Part shown: positions 34,986 through 44,196 of the stretch, one piece after another
Position numbering within the stretch: position 1 is the first letter of the stretch
Layout: each line of letters starts with the position of its first letter
The notes under the pieces: generated by a model
Told to the model about the DNA's origin: nothing
The model's database searches: none
The model's input: the letters and a program-made list of their open reading frames with translations, nothing else
Assembly: GCA_021162935.1 (NCBI GenBank)
Contig: JAGGXR010000030.1
Location: forward strand, 1-64,000
DNA from: Deltaproteobacteria bacterium
GTDB lineage: Bacteria > Myxococcota_A > Polyangia > HGW-17 > SLPX01
Direction of reading: 5' to 3'
DNA length: 64,000 bases
Program-made: the position numbers and the translations under genes

Positions 34986-36703
34986 ATCCGAAACCGATCC
35001 CCGCCTTGAAAAGAGGCCACGGAGTAGATGGCCCCCCACGAGGCAACCCGCGTATCGTCCACATGGACCTGGGTCACGTCGAAGCCCTGACCAGGCAACC
35101 CTTCCTTCGTGGCCTGACTCACAAACAACCCAGCCCCACCGAAATCGCCTGCGAGCGCCGCAGCTCGATCCATCGTCTCGCCCAGACAAATCTGCTCCGC
35201 CCAACCGGGAATTCCGAGCACTCCCCACCAAATCCGACCAGTGTCCAAGCCGACCCCAAGCTGCACCACATGTTGCCACTTCGGAGCGATCACGCGAGAT
35301 GCACGGCGCATCAGATCGAGGCCGGCTGTAGCCGCCCAAGCAGCGTCCGTACGACTCGATCCAGGCAGGCCGAACAACGCCACCACGGTCCCGTTGCGAA
35401 CGGACACCACGTGCCCGCCGTTCGTGGTGACGGCATCATAAATCGTGCCGTACAGGTCGGCGAACAGACTCACGACCTTGTCCATGGAGACCTGATCGAA
35501 ACGCACGACCCCCCTTGCCACCATGACTGTGCATTCCTTCTCTTCGAGACTGAACAGCGGCCGCTGGCCCTCCACCCGATCGCGAAGTTCTGGATCCACG
35601 ATCCGGTCCAGAGTTACCTCCCTGCGCTTCTCCGCATCCAATTGCTTCCTGAGCCGCTTTTGGCGGACTGCCGCCGCCCCCATCGAGGCGGCAACTTCGG
35701 CCACCTTCAACTCCTGATCGGCAAAAGTCGCACCAGCGGCACGGCTGATATACAGGACACCCACGACGTCCTCGCCCAACATCATGGGAAGAGCCACCAA
35801 GGCCCCGACCTTTTTGATATGCACCGAGTCGGTGGCGCGAAAGTCCGGATCAGACGCCAAATTCTCGGAAATCACAGGCGCTTTTTCCCGGGCCGCCTTC
35901 ACGACCACGGTTCGGCTCAGGGGAATGTCGTCTCCTCGGGTTCCTTGATACCGCACGACAATCGGCTCAAAAGCTCGATCGCTCGTCATTTCCAGGACGA
36001 CGGCCAGGTCATACGGAATCACAGTCGCCAGGTCGTCGAGGGATCGTTCAAGATCCCGGATCACCGCACGCCCGGATCCCAACCTTCGGGCCATATCCCC
36101 CAGAACCGACAGCGCCCTGCCGCTCCAGTCCTCGCCCCCTGCCCGTTGCCCACCCGACCGAAGCACCCGGGCCAAGGCATCCTGAGCCCAGCCGTCTACG
36201 AAATGGACATGATTCACAAGCGCGCGACTCGTCTCAAGCGAAGAAGCATAACCGGGGTCGGTGACATCCTCTTCTTCGAAAACCTGGGTCGGCTGCCCCA
36301 TCACCACCTTCGAGGCAGCCTTGTTCCCCACGACGGCGAGTTCAACCGTTTCCATGGGCGGAAAATCCCCTGACTCCGGCTTCTCCACCCCGACGGACCG
36401 AGCCGAAACCGCCTCACGCGGAAGCAAGACGATCCGAAACACGCCGATATCGACGGACTCGCCGACCTCCACCTTGCAGGATCGGACAAGCTCACCGCTC
36501 ACCCTGGTCCCGTAGGTCGAATCCAGGTCTTCAGCGGTCAATATTCCATCTTGAAAGATGAGTCGGGCGTGGTGTCTGGACACACCACGTCCCGACAGCA
36601 CCAAATCGTTGTCCCGGCCGCGGCCGATCCGGAGGGTCCCCGGCGTCAACGGGTGCCACCGAACGTTCTTGTCCTGATCCAGTATCAGAAGCGAAAACCC
36701 CAT
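34982..36703 (-). CDS. FHA-GAF protein with inactive-looking class III cyclase domain
   Basis: 573 residues. An N-terminal FHA domain (about 1-100) has LRIGRGRDNDLVLSGRGVSRHH and DSTYGTRVSGE. A GAF domain follows (about 200-350; LATVIPYDLAVVLEM, VGALVALPMMLGEDVVGVLYIS), then a class III adenylate/guanylate cyclase fold (about 395-555; FADLYGTIYDAVTTNGGHVV, VVALFGLPG, VGLDTGRIWWGVLG, CLGETMDRAAALA). Both metal-binding Asp positions are changed: the first is in MVARGVVRF and the second in VRNGTVVALFG, where the usual motif is GDG. The Asn/Arg pair of the catalytic helix is also absent. It probably senses phosphothreonine and a small ligand without making cyclic nucleotide. It follows murB by nine bases and overlaps ogt by four. 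Confidence 0.85.
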   Translation of the reverse strand: MGFSLLILDQDKNVRWHPLTPGTLRIGRGRDNDLVLSGRGVSRHHARLIFQDGILTAEDLDSTYGTRVSGELVRSCKVEVGESVDIGVFRIVLLPREAVSARSVGVEKPESGDFPPMETVELAVVGNKAASKVVMGQPTQVFEEEDVTDPGYASSLETSRALVNHVHFVDGWAQDALARVLRSGGQRAGGEDWSGRALSVLGDMARRLGSGRAVIRDLERSLDDLATVIPYDLAVVLEMTSDRAFEPIVVRYQGTRGDDIPLSRTVVVKAAREKAPVISENLASDPDFRATDSVHIKKVGALVALPMMLGEDVVGVLYISRAAGATFADQELKVAEVAASMGAAAVRQKRLRKQLDAEKRREVTLDRIVDPELRDRVEGQRPLFSLEEKECTVMVARGVVRFDQVSMDKVVSLFADLYGTIYDAVTTNGGHVVSVRNGTVVALFGLPGSSRTDAAWAATAGLDLMRRASRVIAPKWQHVVQLGVGLDTGRIWWGVLGIPGWAEQICLGETMDRAAALAGDFGGAGLFVSQATKEGLPGQGFDVTQVHVDDTRVASWGAIYSVASFQGGDRFRI

Positions 36704-36712
36704 AACAACCTC

Positions 36713-37693
36713 TCAATCGTCCCGGTGCGGCCATTGCCCCAAAAATCGCACTTCGTAGTCCAAAACGACTCCCGCTTTCTCGGCCACGACGCGACGCACC
36801 GTCTCCATCACGGCTCGAATGTCTCCGGCGCAAGCCTGGCCATCATGAACCACGAAATTCCCGTGCCGTTCGCTCACCCAAGCGCCACCGATGCGCAATC
36901 CTTTGAGTCCACAAGCATCCACCAACCGGCCCGCCGACTCACCGCTGGGGTTCTTGAACACACATCCACAAGATGGATACTCGTCTTCTCCGTTCTGAGA
37001 GCGATGGCGCCCATTCGCCTCCATCTGAGCCTGGATGCGATCCGGAGGAGCCTCCTCCAAAACCCACTCCACCTCCGCCACGATCAAACCGCGCTCCATG
37101 AAGGGAGACCGTTTGTAGGCGAACAAATCCGGGGACAGGTCCATCGAATGGGTCTGTCCCCGCTCATCCACCACGATGGCCCTCACTGCTCGATCCCGAA
37201 ACTCCTGTCCAAAAGCGCGTGCATTCATGAACGCCGCTCCCCCGACGGACCCGGGAAGTTTGTGAAAAAACTCGATCCCGGCCAGACCATGCTCAAGCGC
37301 CGCCTGAACAACATCCGTGCAGGAGGCTCCAGCCTGCGCACGAAGCCGACGGTCGTGGATCACGATCCGATCCATGTTCGAGGTCACCACCACGGGACCA
37401 TTGATGCCGGCATCCGACACGAGCACATTACTACCCATACCAAGGATGTCGAACGGAACATCCTGTTCCGCGAAGAAACGAACCACCGACGAAAGTTGCT
37501 CGGTGGTCGCGGGAAAAACGGCCAGTCGTGCCGGCCCTCCGACTCGGTACGTACAAAGATTCGCCATGGAAACATCGGTCCGAACCAGATCCGATCCCAA
37601 ACGACGACGCAGCCCTTCAAGCAAACCGATGCCTCTGGCCGTCTTAGAAAAAACGGCTCCAGACAACACCCCAAGCATCTCACGTGAGGTCAT
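36713..37693 (-). CDS. murB: UDP-N-acetylenolpyruvoylglucosamine reductase
   Basis: 326 residues. FAD-binding type 4 domain with TYRVGGPARL near 48, ILGMGSNVLVSDAGI near 83 and KLPGSVGGAAFMNARAFGQE near 145. The catalytic region reads YPSCGCVFKNP near 240: the position of the proton-donor Ser in SCGS-type MurB is Cys here, as known in some type II enzymes. SAGRLVDACGLKGLRIGGAWVS and HGNFVVHD follow. The enzyme reduces UDP-GlcNAc-enolpyruvate to UDP-MurNAc with NADPH in peptidoglycan synthesis. It overlaps panC by four bases, and a FHA gene follows nine bases later. Confidence 0.93.
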   Translation of the reverse strand: MTSREMLGVLSGAVFSKTARGIGLLEGLRRRLGSDLVRTDVSMANLCTYRVGGPARLAVFPATTEQLSSVVRFFAEQDVPFDILGMGSNVLVSDAGINGPVVVTSNMDRIVIHDRRLRAQAGASCTDVVQAALEHGLAGIEFFHKLPGSVGGAAFMNARAFGQEFRDRAVRAIVVDERGQTHSMDLSPDLFAYKRSPFMERGLIVAEVEWVLEEAPPDRIQAQMEANGRHRSQNGEDEYPSCGCVFKNPSGESAGRLVDACGLKGLRIGGAWVSERHGNFVVHDGQACAGDIRAVMETVRRVVAEKAGVVLDYEVRFLGQWPHRDD

Positions 37694-38583
37694 ACGTCAA
37701 CCTTTGCAACCAACGGTCCATCCACGCCAAGCAGCACATTGTCGATCAATCTCGTCGTGCCCACGAACACGGCCAGGGCCATCACGGCCCGATCGCCGAC
37801 GGTGGTCAGGGCCGCCAGTGTTTCAGCATCCCTGACCTCCACGTAATCCACCTTGGCATCCGGTTCCACGTCGATGACCGACCGAGCAGTTGCCACCAGT
37901 CGATCTGCCGACCGCTCCCCTTTTTCGAACAGCGACTGAGCCTGTCTCATTCCACGCACCAAGCACGTGGCCTGTCGCCTCTCGTCGCCGCTAAGATAGC
38001 TGTTCCTGCTGCTCATGGCAAGGCCGTCGGTCTCGCGCACGATAGGCCCCGCCTCGATCTGGATGCCCATATCCAGATCACGGACCATCCGCTCGATCAC
38101 CTTGAGTTGCTGGTAGTCCTTGCGACCAAAGACGGCCACATCCGGTCGAACGACGTTGAAGAGCTTGGCCACCACCGTCGCTACCCCGCGAAAATGTCCC
38201 GGCCTGCTCGCTCCGCACAGGGGCAGACTCAGGTCCGTCACACTCACGTACGTCTGGAATCCTTCCGGGTACATCGCCTCCACATCGGGGACGTAGGCAA
38301 TTTCGACTCCGCAGGAGGCGGCCCTTTCCAGATCTCCGGATAGGTCTCTTGGATACTGGTCCAGATCCTCGTTGGGGCCGAACTGGGTCGGATTGACGAA
38401 TATCGAAACGACCGTCACATCCGCCATGGCGTGGGCCCGACGCATGAGACTCATATGACCCTCGTGAAGGAAACCCATGGTCGGCACGAACCCGATCGTC
38501 TTCGAATGGCGTTTCAAATCCGAACTCAACGACCGCATTTCGGCCGAACTCTCGACAACCCGTATCCCGTCCATCTGGCCCAT
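37690..38583 (-). CDS. panC: Pantothenate synthetase
   Basis: About 297 residues from the ATG at 38583; the open frame to 38676 lacks family similarity. Motifs: FVPTMGFLHEGHMSLMRRA (HIGH-like nucleotide site) near 30-45, VVSIFVNPTQFGPNEDLDQYPR near 58-78, LCGASRPGHFRGVATVV near 125, FGRKDYQQL near 155 and RETDGLAMSSRNSYLS near 185. It condenses pantoate and beta-alanine with ATP to pantothenate in CoA synthesis. The stop overlaps the murB start by four bases and a TPR gene ends 43 bases upstream, so it is the middle gene of a six-gene operon. Confidence 0.93.
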   Translation of the reverse strand: MGQMDGIRVVESSAEMRSLSSDLKRHSKTIGFVPTMGFLHEGHMSLMRRAHAMADVTVVSIFVNPTQFGPNEDLDQYPRDLSGDLERAASCGVEIAYVPDVEAMYPEGFQTYVSVTDLSLPLCGASRPGHFRGVATVVAKLFNVVRPDVAVFGRKDYQQLKVIERMVRDLDMGIQIEAGPIVRETDGLAMSSRNSYLSGDERRQATCLVRGMRQAQSLFEKGERSADRLVATARSVIDVEPDAKVDYVEVRDAETLAALTTVGDRAVMALAVFVGTTRLIDNVLLGVDGPLVAKVDV

Positions 38584-38626
38584 CACCCCGTGTTCCTCTG
38601 CTTCGCGAACGCCGCGTCCCTTCGCG

Positions 38627-39541
38627 TCATCTTCGACGATGGACCCGGCGATGCAGCCCGGCTCTGTTGGCCACATGCCCTCGCCGTCCCACCAATTCCT
38701 TGATGTGCTCCGCGGCGCGAAGCCGCCAGGGACTCGTCGACACTTTCTTCAAAAAAAGGCGGAAATGGCGCAACGCTTCGACACGACGACCAGCCGCCTC
38801 ATGCGCCAAAGCCAAATAATACTCCACTTCCCCGTTAGGCACGAAAAACACATCCGGCCCAATCAGAGAGCCCAGTTTCGGATCGCGACGCAAGGCACCT
38901 CGGGCGACCCGACGTGCAATATCGGCCTGACCATCACGATCCAAAGCAACCGCCAACCCCCACAGGGCACCCGCATTCCCGGGGCGGACACGAAGCGACT
39001 TCCGGTACCAAACGATCGCCTCCGCAAGGCGACCGATGCCCATCAGGGTCTCGGCCATGTTCGTCTGAACCCCAACCAATTGCCTCGGGTCGCTCAGTGC
39101 CTTGAGGCTACGACGGTACTCTGCCACGGCATGGATCAGGTCCAGTCTCTTCGTGTAGCAAATCGCCAGCCGAAAGGCGAGGTCCGCATTGGCATGCCCG
39201 TTGGGTTGCAGTCTGCGACAGGTAAGCAGCGCTCGCGTCGCCGGCTCATATCGCCGCATGACGTACAAGACGACCCCATAGAGACACCACAAAGACATGT
39301 CTCGACGATGATCCATCACCGCACTCTTCGTTCTGGCCGCCACGACAGCCAGGGCTTTTCGATCCCAGACTTGGCCGTGCCTCGCTTTTTCAAAAAGAGC
39401 CAGCAACTGTCTGAAATCCTGACGGTTGCTCGTTTCCGAGGCTCGACGTCCTGACAGATCCTGCCAGATCACGCCCGCATTTCCGGGTCCAGATAGCAAC
39501 AGGCACCAACCTGCTGCAACGATCCCGACCAAAACTCTCAT
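38627..39541 (-). CDS. Secreted TPR protein
   Basis: About 304 residues. The start is the ATG overlapping the stop of the upstream TPR gene (ATGA); it gives a signal peptide, MRVLVGIVAAGWCLLLSG. Tetratricopeptide-like helices follow (about 75-290): LWCLYGVVLYVMRRYEPATRALL, AFRLAICYTKRLDLIHAVAEYRRSL, NMAETLMGIGRLAEAIVWYRKSL, GALWGLAVALDRDGQADIARRV and YYLALAHEAAGRRVEALRHFRLFL. TPR proteins scaffold protein-protein contacts in the periplasm. No enzyme motif is seen. It is the second gene of the operon leading into panC and murB. Confidence 0.8.
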   Translation of the reverse strand: MRVLVGIVAAGWCLLLSGPGNAGVIWQDLSGRRASETSNRQDFRQLLALFEKARHGQVWDRKALAVVAARTKSAVMDHRRDMSLWCLYGVVLYVMRRYEPATRALLTCRRLQPNGHANADLAFRLAICYTKRLDLIHAVAEYRRSLKALSDPRQLVGVQTNMAETLMGIGRLAEAIVWYRKSLRVRPGNAGALWGLAVALDRDGQADIARRVARGALRRDPKLGSLIGPDVFFVPNGEVEYYLALAHEAAGRRVEALRHFRLFLKKVSTSPWRLRAAEHIKELVGRRGHVANRAGLHRRVHRRR

Positions 39542-40563
39542 CGTCCCTTCACCGTCGAATCCCGCTTGAGCCCCTTTACAAACTGTGCCCCAAGCCACTG
39601 GCACCTTTGTCTTCCCTTTGAATGAACCGAACGTTCGGGTTTCCATCGACGGATCCGCTCGATCACCATGGCATATGGATTCGACTTGAATCGTCGCATG
39701 TATTGGTGCCACATGGCTTCCGCCTGTCGGGCACAACCGGCTCGCTGGAGGAAGACGGCCAGATAGAATCGCCTCCCCAGAACACCCAAAAACACGAGGC
39801 CAGGCCGAAACAGAAATGCCCCCGCCGAGTCATGAACCATGGCACCCTTCATACTCGAAAAGCCGGCGCCAATCCGACCATCCAACAAAAGCGCGGCGGA
39901 CAACGTATACCAAGCAGCGAGATACCTTCTCCGCCGCTTGACTGCCGCGTTGGCAAAATCGACCGCCATGTTCGGCATTCCTGCAGCCAACAACACCTCC
40001 GCCGCATCATTCAATGACACCGCCGCTGTCCGGGCGTCACCCCCGGCCCGCTGGAGACGGTCCATGATCCGCCGCAGCACCTGAATGGCCTGATATGGCC
40101 GGCCGGCCCGGGTCAGCACGACGGCCCGAAGCAGCACGCCCATGCCATCGTTCTTGGAGACCGAACCTTCCGTATCACGAAACAATTGGGCCGCCCGCCA
40201 CCATTGGTGATGCGAAAGGTAGAGGTGCAACAGCGCCCTGCGTGGCATCGCATATCCGGGCTCCAAACGAATCGCCTGCTTCAACAACCCAAGGGCTCTG
40301 TCATACCCACCAGGCCGCACCGACTCGCTCATGGCACGAGCCACGAGTTGCCGACATCTCGCGGCGTGGGGATGCGCAATGCCCAACCAAGACAGTCCGG
40401 ACCAAGGGGTCTTCGACCAACACCGCCTCGCCTCGCCCTGTGCCGCACAGAATCCTCTCTCAAGAAATGAAGGCATTCCTGTCGCCAATCGGCCGGTCGT
40501 ATTCGGCCGGGCTCCAGCCTGCCCATAGGAAAGCAACACAGCAAAAAACAAAAGCGACTTCAT
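39538..40563 (-). CDS. Secreted TPR protein, first gene of pan-murB operon
   Basis: About 341 residues. The start ATG gives a signal peptide MKSLLFFAVLLSYGQAGA; the upstream in-frame part is not protein-like. TPR-like repeats include DRALGLLKQAIRLEPGYAMPRRALLHLYLS, LLRAVVLTRAGRPYQAIQVLRR and MAVDFANAAVKRRRRYLAAWYTLSAALLLDG. Ten or so cysteines and many Arg residues make it basic. It overlaps the next TPR gene by four bases. The divergent L,D-transpeptidase begins 111 bases away, so both promoters lie in this short gap. Role unknown. Confidence 0.75.
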   Translation of the reverse strand: MKSLLFFAVLLSYGQAGARPNTTGRLATGMPSFLERGFCAAQGEARRCWSKTPWSGLSWLGIAHPHAARCRQLVARAMSESVRPGGYDRALGLLKQAIRLEPGYAMPRRALLHLYLSHHQWWRAAQLFRDTEGSVSKNDGMGVLLRAVVLTRAGRPYQAIQVLRRIMDRLQRAGGDARTAAVSLNDAAEVLLAAGMPNMAVDFANAAVKRRRRYLAAWYTLSAALLLDGRIGAGFSSMKGAMVHDSAGAFLFRPGLVFLGVLGRRFYLAVFLQRAGCARQAEAMWHQYMRRFKSNPYAMVIERIRRWKPERSVHSKGRQRCQWLGAQFVKGLKRDSTVKGR

Positions 40564-40674
40564 GGGCGAACTTGTACCACGAACCCCGCACTTGCACCAG
40601 ACCGCCGCATGCCTCGACACGCGACAACTCTTCGAATTGGCCATCAAATGAGAGCTGTGCTAAAAATATTCGTC

Positions 40675-42054
40675 ATGAAGAAGCTCGTCCTTTTCACCGT
40701 GACAGCGATCCTCATCGTGGGTGGCACGGCATCGGCCCAACAACCGGTCGCAAGCCATCCAGCCCACCTTCGTCGAAGGCCTGCAGGCCGTAAACGATGG
40801 CGCCGAAGACGCCGTGTTCCTTCGGGCAGGCGGCGGCGGTTCCGAAAGAATCCTGGAGGTGCACGCATCAGCCCCCTCCATCTTTCGGTCAAGGTGACAC
40901 GACGCACAAGGCTCTGGCGGGTTCCAGGCAAGACCAGCGTCGGTGAGGTCCTGGCCGGCACCTACCTTCCCCTCCTGGATCGCGTGATGCGTCCCAGGGC
41001 GCACAAATGCCTCGGCAAAACCTTTTACGTCGTTGGGCCACGTCTCTTCGTCTGCGCCACAGCCGGCCGCCCGTCGTACCAATTCCCCCATGGAATCCCC
41101 CAGCCGGTCTTACCCTCGGGTCGGATCCTTCCCGTTCGCGTCTTTTCGGCCAATCGAGACGGTGTTTCGGTCTATCGATCCACAAAGGACGTGCTGGCGG
41201 GCAAGCTGGACCGCGTGGTAGAACGCGGTTTTTCCTTTGCAGCCAGATACACCTCAGTCAAGATCGGCAAACAGCGGTACCTGGTCACCACCAGACACGA
41301 ATACGTTCCCAAGCGTGAAGTTTGGGAACGAAAGCCCTCCCAGTTTCAAGGTATCCACATGGACGGAAAGCCCCAAAACACGCCGGGCTGCGTGACGGCA
41401 CGCAAGTTCGCATGGGTCTGGGACCGCCCCGGTAGAGGGAAGAAACGCGTGGGCCGCAAGGCTCGATACGACTGGGTGACCATCTACGAACGCAAACGGG
41501 TCGGCAAACGCCGCTTCGTACGAATCGGTGAAAACCAGTGGCTCGATGCCAGACTGGTGCGACGTTTCATCTTCACGACACCGCCGCGCCGCCTCTCCAG
41601 CCCGGATGGCAAGTGGATCGAGGTCCTGACCGGAAGGTGGCAGACCCTGGTGGCCTACGAAGGGACGAAGCCCGTCTTCGCCACCCTCGTCTCCACGGGC
41701 CGCCATGAGCACCAGTCCCCAGAAGGCCTCTTTCGGATCTGGATCAAGATTGGCGTCGATCGAATGAACAACCACCCGGGAGAAGCCGAGATGTATCTGG
41801 TCGAGGCGGTCCCTTGGATCATGTACTTCTATCAGGGGTTCGCCCTCCACGGCGCCTACTGGCATGATGGATTCGGCTCACCGCGCAGCCACGGCTGCAT
41901 CAATCTCTCGCCCAAGGACGCCAAGACCATCTTCGACTGGACGACCCCCGCCCTTCCCCCAGGATGGCATTCGAGATGGACGGATAAATATGCTCCCGGC
42001 ACGCTCGTACGCATCAGACGCACCCCCCGCCAGAAGGTCTTCTACAAGAGATAG
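40675..42054 (+). CDS. L,D-transpeptidase (YkuD domain)
   Basis: About 459 residues from the ATG that opens a signal peptide (MKKLVLFTVTAILIVGGTASA); longer starts add no similarity. After an Arg-rich linker (about 30-70) the middle region resembles SH3-like modules (VRVFSANRDGVSVYRS, WDRPGRGKKRVGRK). The C-terminal YkuD domain has LVSTGRHEHQSPEGLFRIW near 340, FALHGAYWHDGFGSPRSHGCINLSP near 385-412, with Cys at about 408 as the nucleophile. It is expected to crosslink peptidoglycan 3-3 or attach proteins to it in the periplasm. It is divergent from the TPR-panC operon and convergent with lipA. Confidence 0.9.
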   Translation: MKKLVLFTVTAILIVGGTASAQQPVASHPAHLRRRPAGRKRWRRRRRVPSGRRRRFRKNPGGARISPLHLSVKVTRRTRLWRVPGKTSVGEVLAGTYLPLLDRVMRPRAHKCLGKTFYVVGPRLFVCATAGRPSYQFPHGIPQPVLPSGRILPVRVFSANRDGVSVYRSTKDVLAGKLDRVVERGFSFAARYTSVKIGKQRYLVTTRHEYVPKREVWERKPSQFQGIHMDGKPQNTPGCVTARKFAWVWDRPGRGKKRVGRKARYDWVTIYERKRVGKRRFVRIGENQWLDARLVRRFIFTTPPRRLSSPDGKWIEVLTGRWQTLVAYEGTKPVFATLVSTGRHEHQSPEGLFRIWIKIGVDRMNNHPGEAEMYLVEAVPWIMYFYQGFALHGAYWHDGFGSPRSHGCINLSPKDAKTIFDWTTPALPPGWHSRWTDKYAPGTLVRIRRTPRQKVFYKR

Positions 42055-42089
42055 CGTTCAGGACGCCCGCCGAATCGCTTGTGGCTGAA

Positions 42090-43064
42090 TCACGATGCAG
42101 CGGATGAAGGCTCATCCTCTGCGCCCCGGCGAGCCCGACAGGCTGAAAGTCCGCGGTCTGCATGGTAGGAACTGCGCACCAAAGGCGCCGACTCGACATG
42201 GTCGAACCCCATGCGCATGGCCAGACCGTGAAACTGCTCGAACTGCTCCGGTGTCACGTATCGATCCACGGGAACCTGTTTGCGAGATGGTTGGAGATAC
42301 TGGCCGATCGTGACGATCTGGGCCCCGACCCTACGGAGGTCCCCGAGCGCATCGAGGATCTCCTCGTCCGTTTCACCAAGCCCCACCATGATGCCGGATT
42401 TGGTGATCATGCCGGCCCGATGAGCGGCGTCGAGCACCTTGAGTGTCCGGTCATAATCCGCCTGGGGACGAATGGAGGGAGACAGTCGCCGTACCGTCTC
42501 GATGTTGTGACCAAATACGTCCGGTCGAGCTGCAAAAACCGTCTCGAGTGCGTCGGGACAGGCCTTGAAATCGGGAACGAGGACCTCGATGGACGTATCG
42601 GGACAGACCTGACGGATCTCCTCGATCACGGCAGCCCAATGGCCGGCACCACCATCGGGCAGGTCGTCTCTCGTCACCGAGGTCAGCACTGCATGGCGGA
42701 TGTTCAACGTGGCCAGCGCCTCGGCCACAGCTTTTGGTTCTCCTGGATCGACCGATTCCATACGGCCATGCCCCACATGGCAGAAGCGACAGTTCCTCGT
42801 GCAATTCGCCCCGAGAATCATCACCGTCACGGCGCCCCGCCCCCAACATTCCCCCAAATTCGGGCAGGCGGCCTCGGTGCAAACCGTATGCAGTCCGAGC
42901 CGACGCAGCAGACGCCGCACCTCTGCATACCGACCGGGACCGGGCAGGTGAGTCTTGATCCAATCGGGCTTGGGCCCTCGTTTCCTCTGCACCGAACTGC
43001 GGGCCGATGGCTCGCCGTCGGCTGATATCTTTCCAATGTGCTCGTGGCCATCCATGGCGTTCAC
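42090..43064 (-). CDS. lipA: Lipoyl synthase
   Basis: 324 residues. It has the first auxiliary cluster CTEAACPNLGEC near 62-73, the radical SAM motif CTRNCRFC near 88-95, the conserved DDLPDGGAGH near 130, NIETVRRLSPSIRP near 190 and a C-terminal RSSY motif (LVRSSYHADRG) near 298. The enzyme inserts two sulfurs into octanoyl-lipoyl domains, consuming its auxiliary cluster. It overlaps the VTT gene by four bases at its 5' end. Lipoate synthesis should go with a LipB or LplA gene not in this window. Confidence 0.95.
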   Translation of the reverse strand: MNAMDGHEHIGKISADGEPSARSSVQRKRGPKPDWIKTHLPGPGRYAEVRRLLRRLGLHTVCTEAACPNLGECWGRGAVTVMILGANCTRNCRFCHVGHGRMESVDPGEPKAVAEALATLNIRHAVLTSVTRDDLPDGGAGHWAAVIEEIRQVCPDTSIEVLVPDFKACPDALETVFAARPDVFGHNIETVRRLSPSIRPQADYDRTLKVLDAAHRAGMITKSGIMVGLGETDEEILDALGDLRRVGAQIVTIGQYLQPSRKQVPVDRYVTPEQFEQFHGLAMRMGFDHVESAPLVRSSYHADRGLSACRARRGAEDEPSSAAS

Positions 43065-43777
43065 ATCTCCAATCCAGTCATCGCACGCTCGCCAGCCGAA
43101 ACTGCCACCATCTTCTTACCAAGCCAATAGGTGCCCACCAGGAACACCACGAGGCTGACCAGGGCGAGCCAAAATACCGGAGAACCGGGTCTGGTGATCG
43201 CCGACCCAAAAAATGGATACAGCATGGCACCGGGAAGCACACCGATGAAGGTTCCAACGAGATATCGGCCATATGGGACCCCCCACAGGCCACAACCATA
43301 ACTAAACGTGGTGTAATGCGCCACTGGGCATACCCGGAGCAGCGCCACCGCCCAGACTCCATGACGGCGTCCCAGCATGTCCAAACCAGACGACAGCCTG
43401 GGCGACCGATCGATCAATGTCTGGACCCAAGGCCTGGCCAGACGCGAAGCTACTACGTAAAAAACAGAACCGGCAATCAGGTCGGCCGCAACGGACAACA
43501 GACCAGCCCACAAAGGAACAAAGAGCAACCCACCTGCCGTGATCAGCGCCATTCTGGGAACGAACAGGATCTCACCCAGGACCAGGGCGGCCACGTAGCC
43601 CACGTAGGCCATCGCCCCGAGGCGGCTGATCCAAAGATGCAGATGGTCTGGGCTGAGGACCTGCCGAATCGGCGTGACCAACGACAGCAACAGGCAAACC
43701 ACCAGAAGGCCGATAAATAGAACCACCTTCCATCGACCCGACGCCCTGTCGGAAACTGAAGCAGAGGATCGGCTCAC
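43061..43777 (-). CDS. DedA/TVP38-type VTT-domain membrane protein
   Basis: About 238 residues. The start is a GTG overlapping the Nudix stop in GTGA, with GGAAGG upstream; a longer start to 43870 would overlap the Nudix gene by nearly 100 bases. The protein is almost wholly hydrophobic with five or six spans. The VTT core motif region is FVPRMALITAGGLLFVPLWAGLL near 85 and GVWAVALLRVCPVAHYTTFSYGCGLWG near 155. VTT proteins of this type act as lipid scramblases or carriers in the inner membrane. It is the middle gene of a Nudix-VTT-lipA operon. Confidence 0.85.
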   Translation of the reverse strand: MSRSSASVSDRASGRWKVVLFIGLLVVCLLLSLVTPIRQVLSPDHLHLWISRLGAMAYVGYVAALVLGEILFVPRMALITAGGLLFVPLWAGLLSVAADLIAGSVFYVVASRLARPWVQTLIDRSPRLSSGLDMLGRRHGVWAVALLRVCPVAHYTTFSYGCGLWGVPYGRYLVGTFIGVLPGAMLYPFFGSAITRPGSPVFWLALVSLVVFLVGTYWLGKKMVAVSAGERAMTGLEM

Positions 43778-44196
43778 CTGGTCCGGCCTTCCATTCCGAG
43801 CAATTGGTCCATGGTCGCTCGATCTGCAGGAGGGAAAGGATACCGAGCCAACTCCGTCGAGGGGACCCAACGAAATTCCGCCACGTGACGGGCCTCGGGC
43901 TCCCCCTTTCGAATGAAGGCTTCATAGAGACGGATCCGCACGGAATAATCCTCGTAATCGTGCTCGGTCTCCCCAACCACATCGCCCACTTCCGCCTCGA
44001 TCCCGAGCCGCTCGCCTAACTCTCGGACCAATGCCTGTCGGTCCTGCTCGCCCTGTTCGACCATCCCGCCTGGAAATTCCCAAAAACCGGGCAGCACAGC
44101 ATGATTCGCCCGCTTGGTGATCAGATATCCTGCGTCCGATTGAATCAACGCCGCCACCACATGGACCACTGACCTGTTCATTGCGTGTTCTTCCAT
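43774..44196 (-). CDS. Nudix hydrolase (MutT-like)
   Basis: 140 residues, ATG behind AGGTGA. The fold starts VVHVVAALIQSDAGYLITKR, then WEFPGGMVEQGEQDRQALVREL and GERLGIEAEVGDVVGE. The Nudix box GX5EX7REUXEEXGU is kept up to one place: the second Glu of the EE pair is Arg (RELGERLGI). In E. coli MutT that residue is a metal ligand, so activity could be altered. Family members hydrolyse oxidised or non-canonical nucleoside diphosphate derivatives. The 3' end overlaps the VTT gene by four bases. Confidence 0.85.
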   Translation of the reverse strand: MEEHAMNRSVVHVVAALIQSDAGYLITKRANHAVLPGFWEFPGGMVEQGEQDRQALVRELGERLGIEAEVGDVVGETEHDYEDYSVRIRLYEAFIRKGEPEARHVAEFRWVPSTELARYPFPPADRATMDQLLGMEGRTR

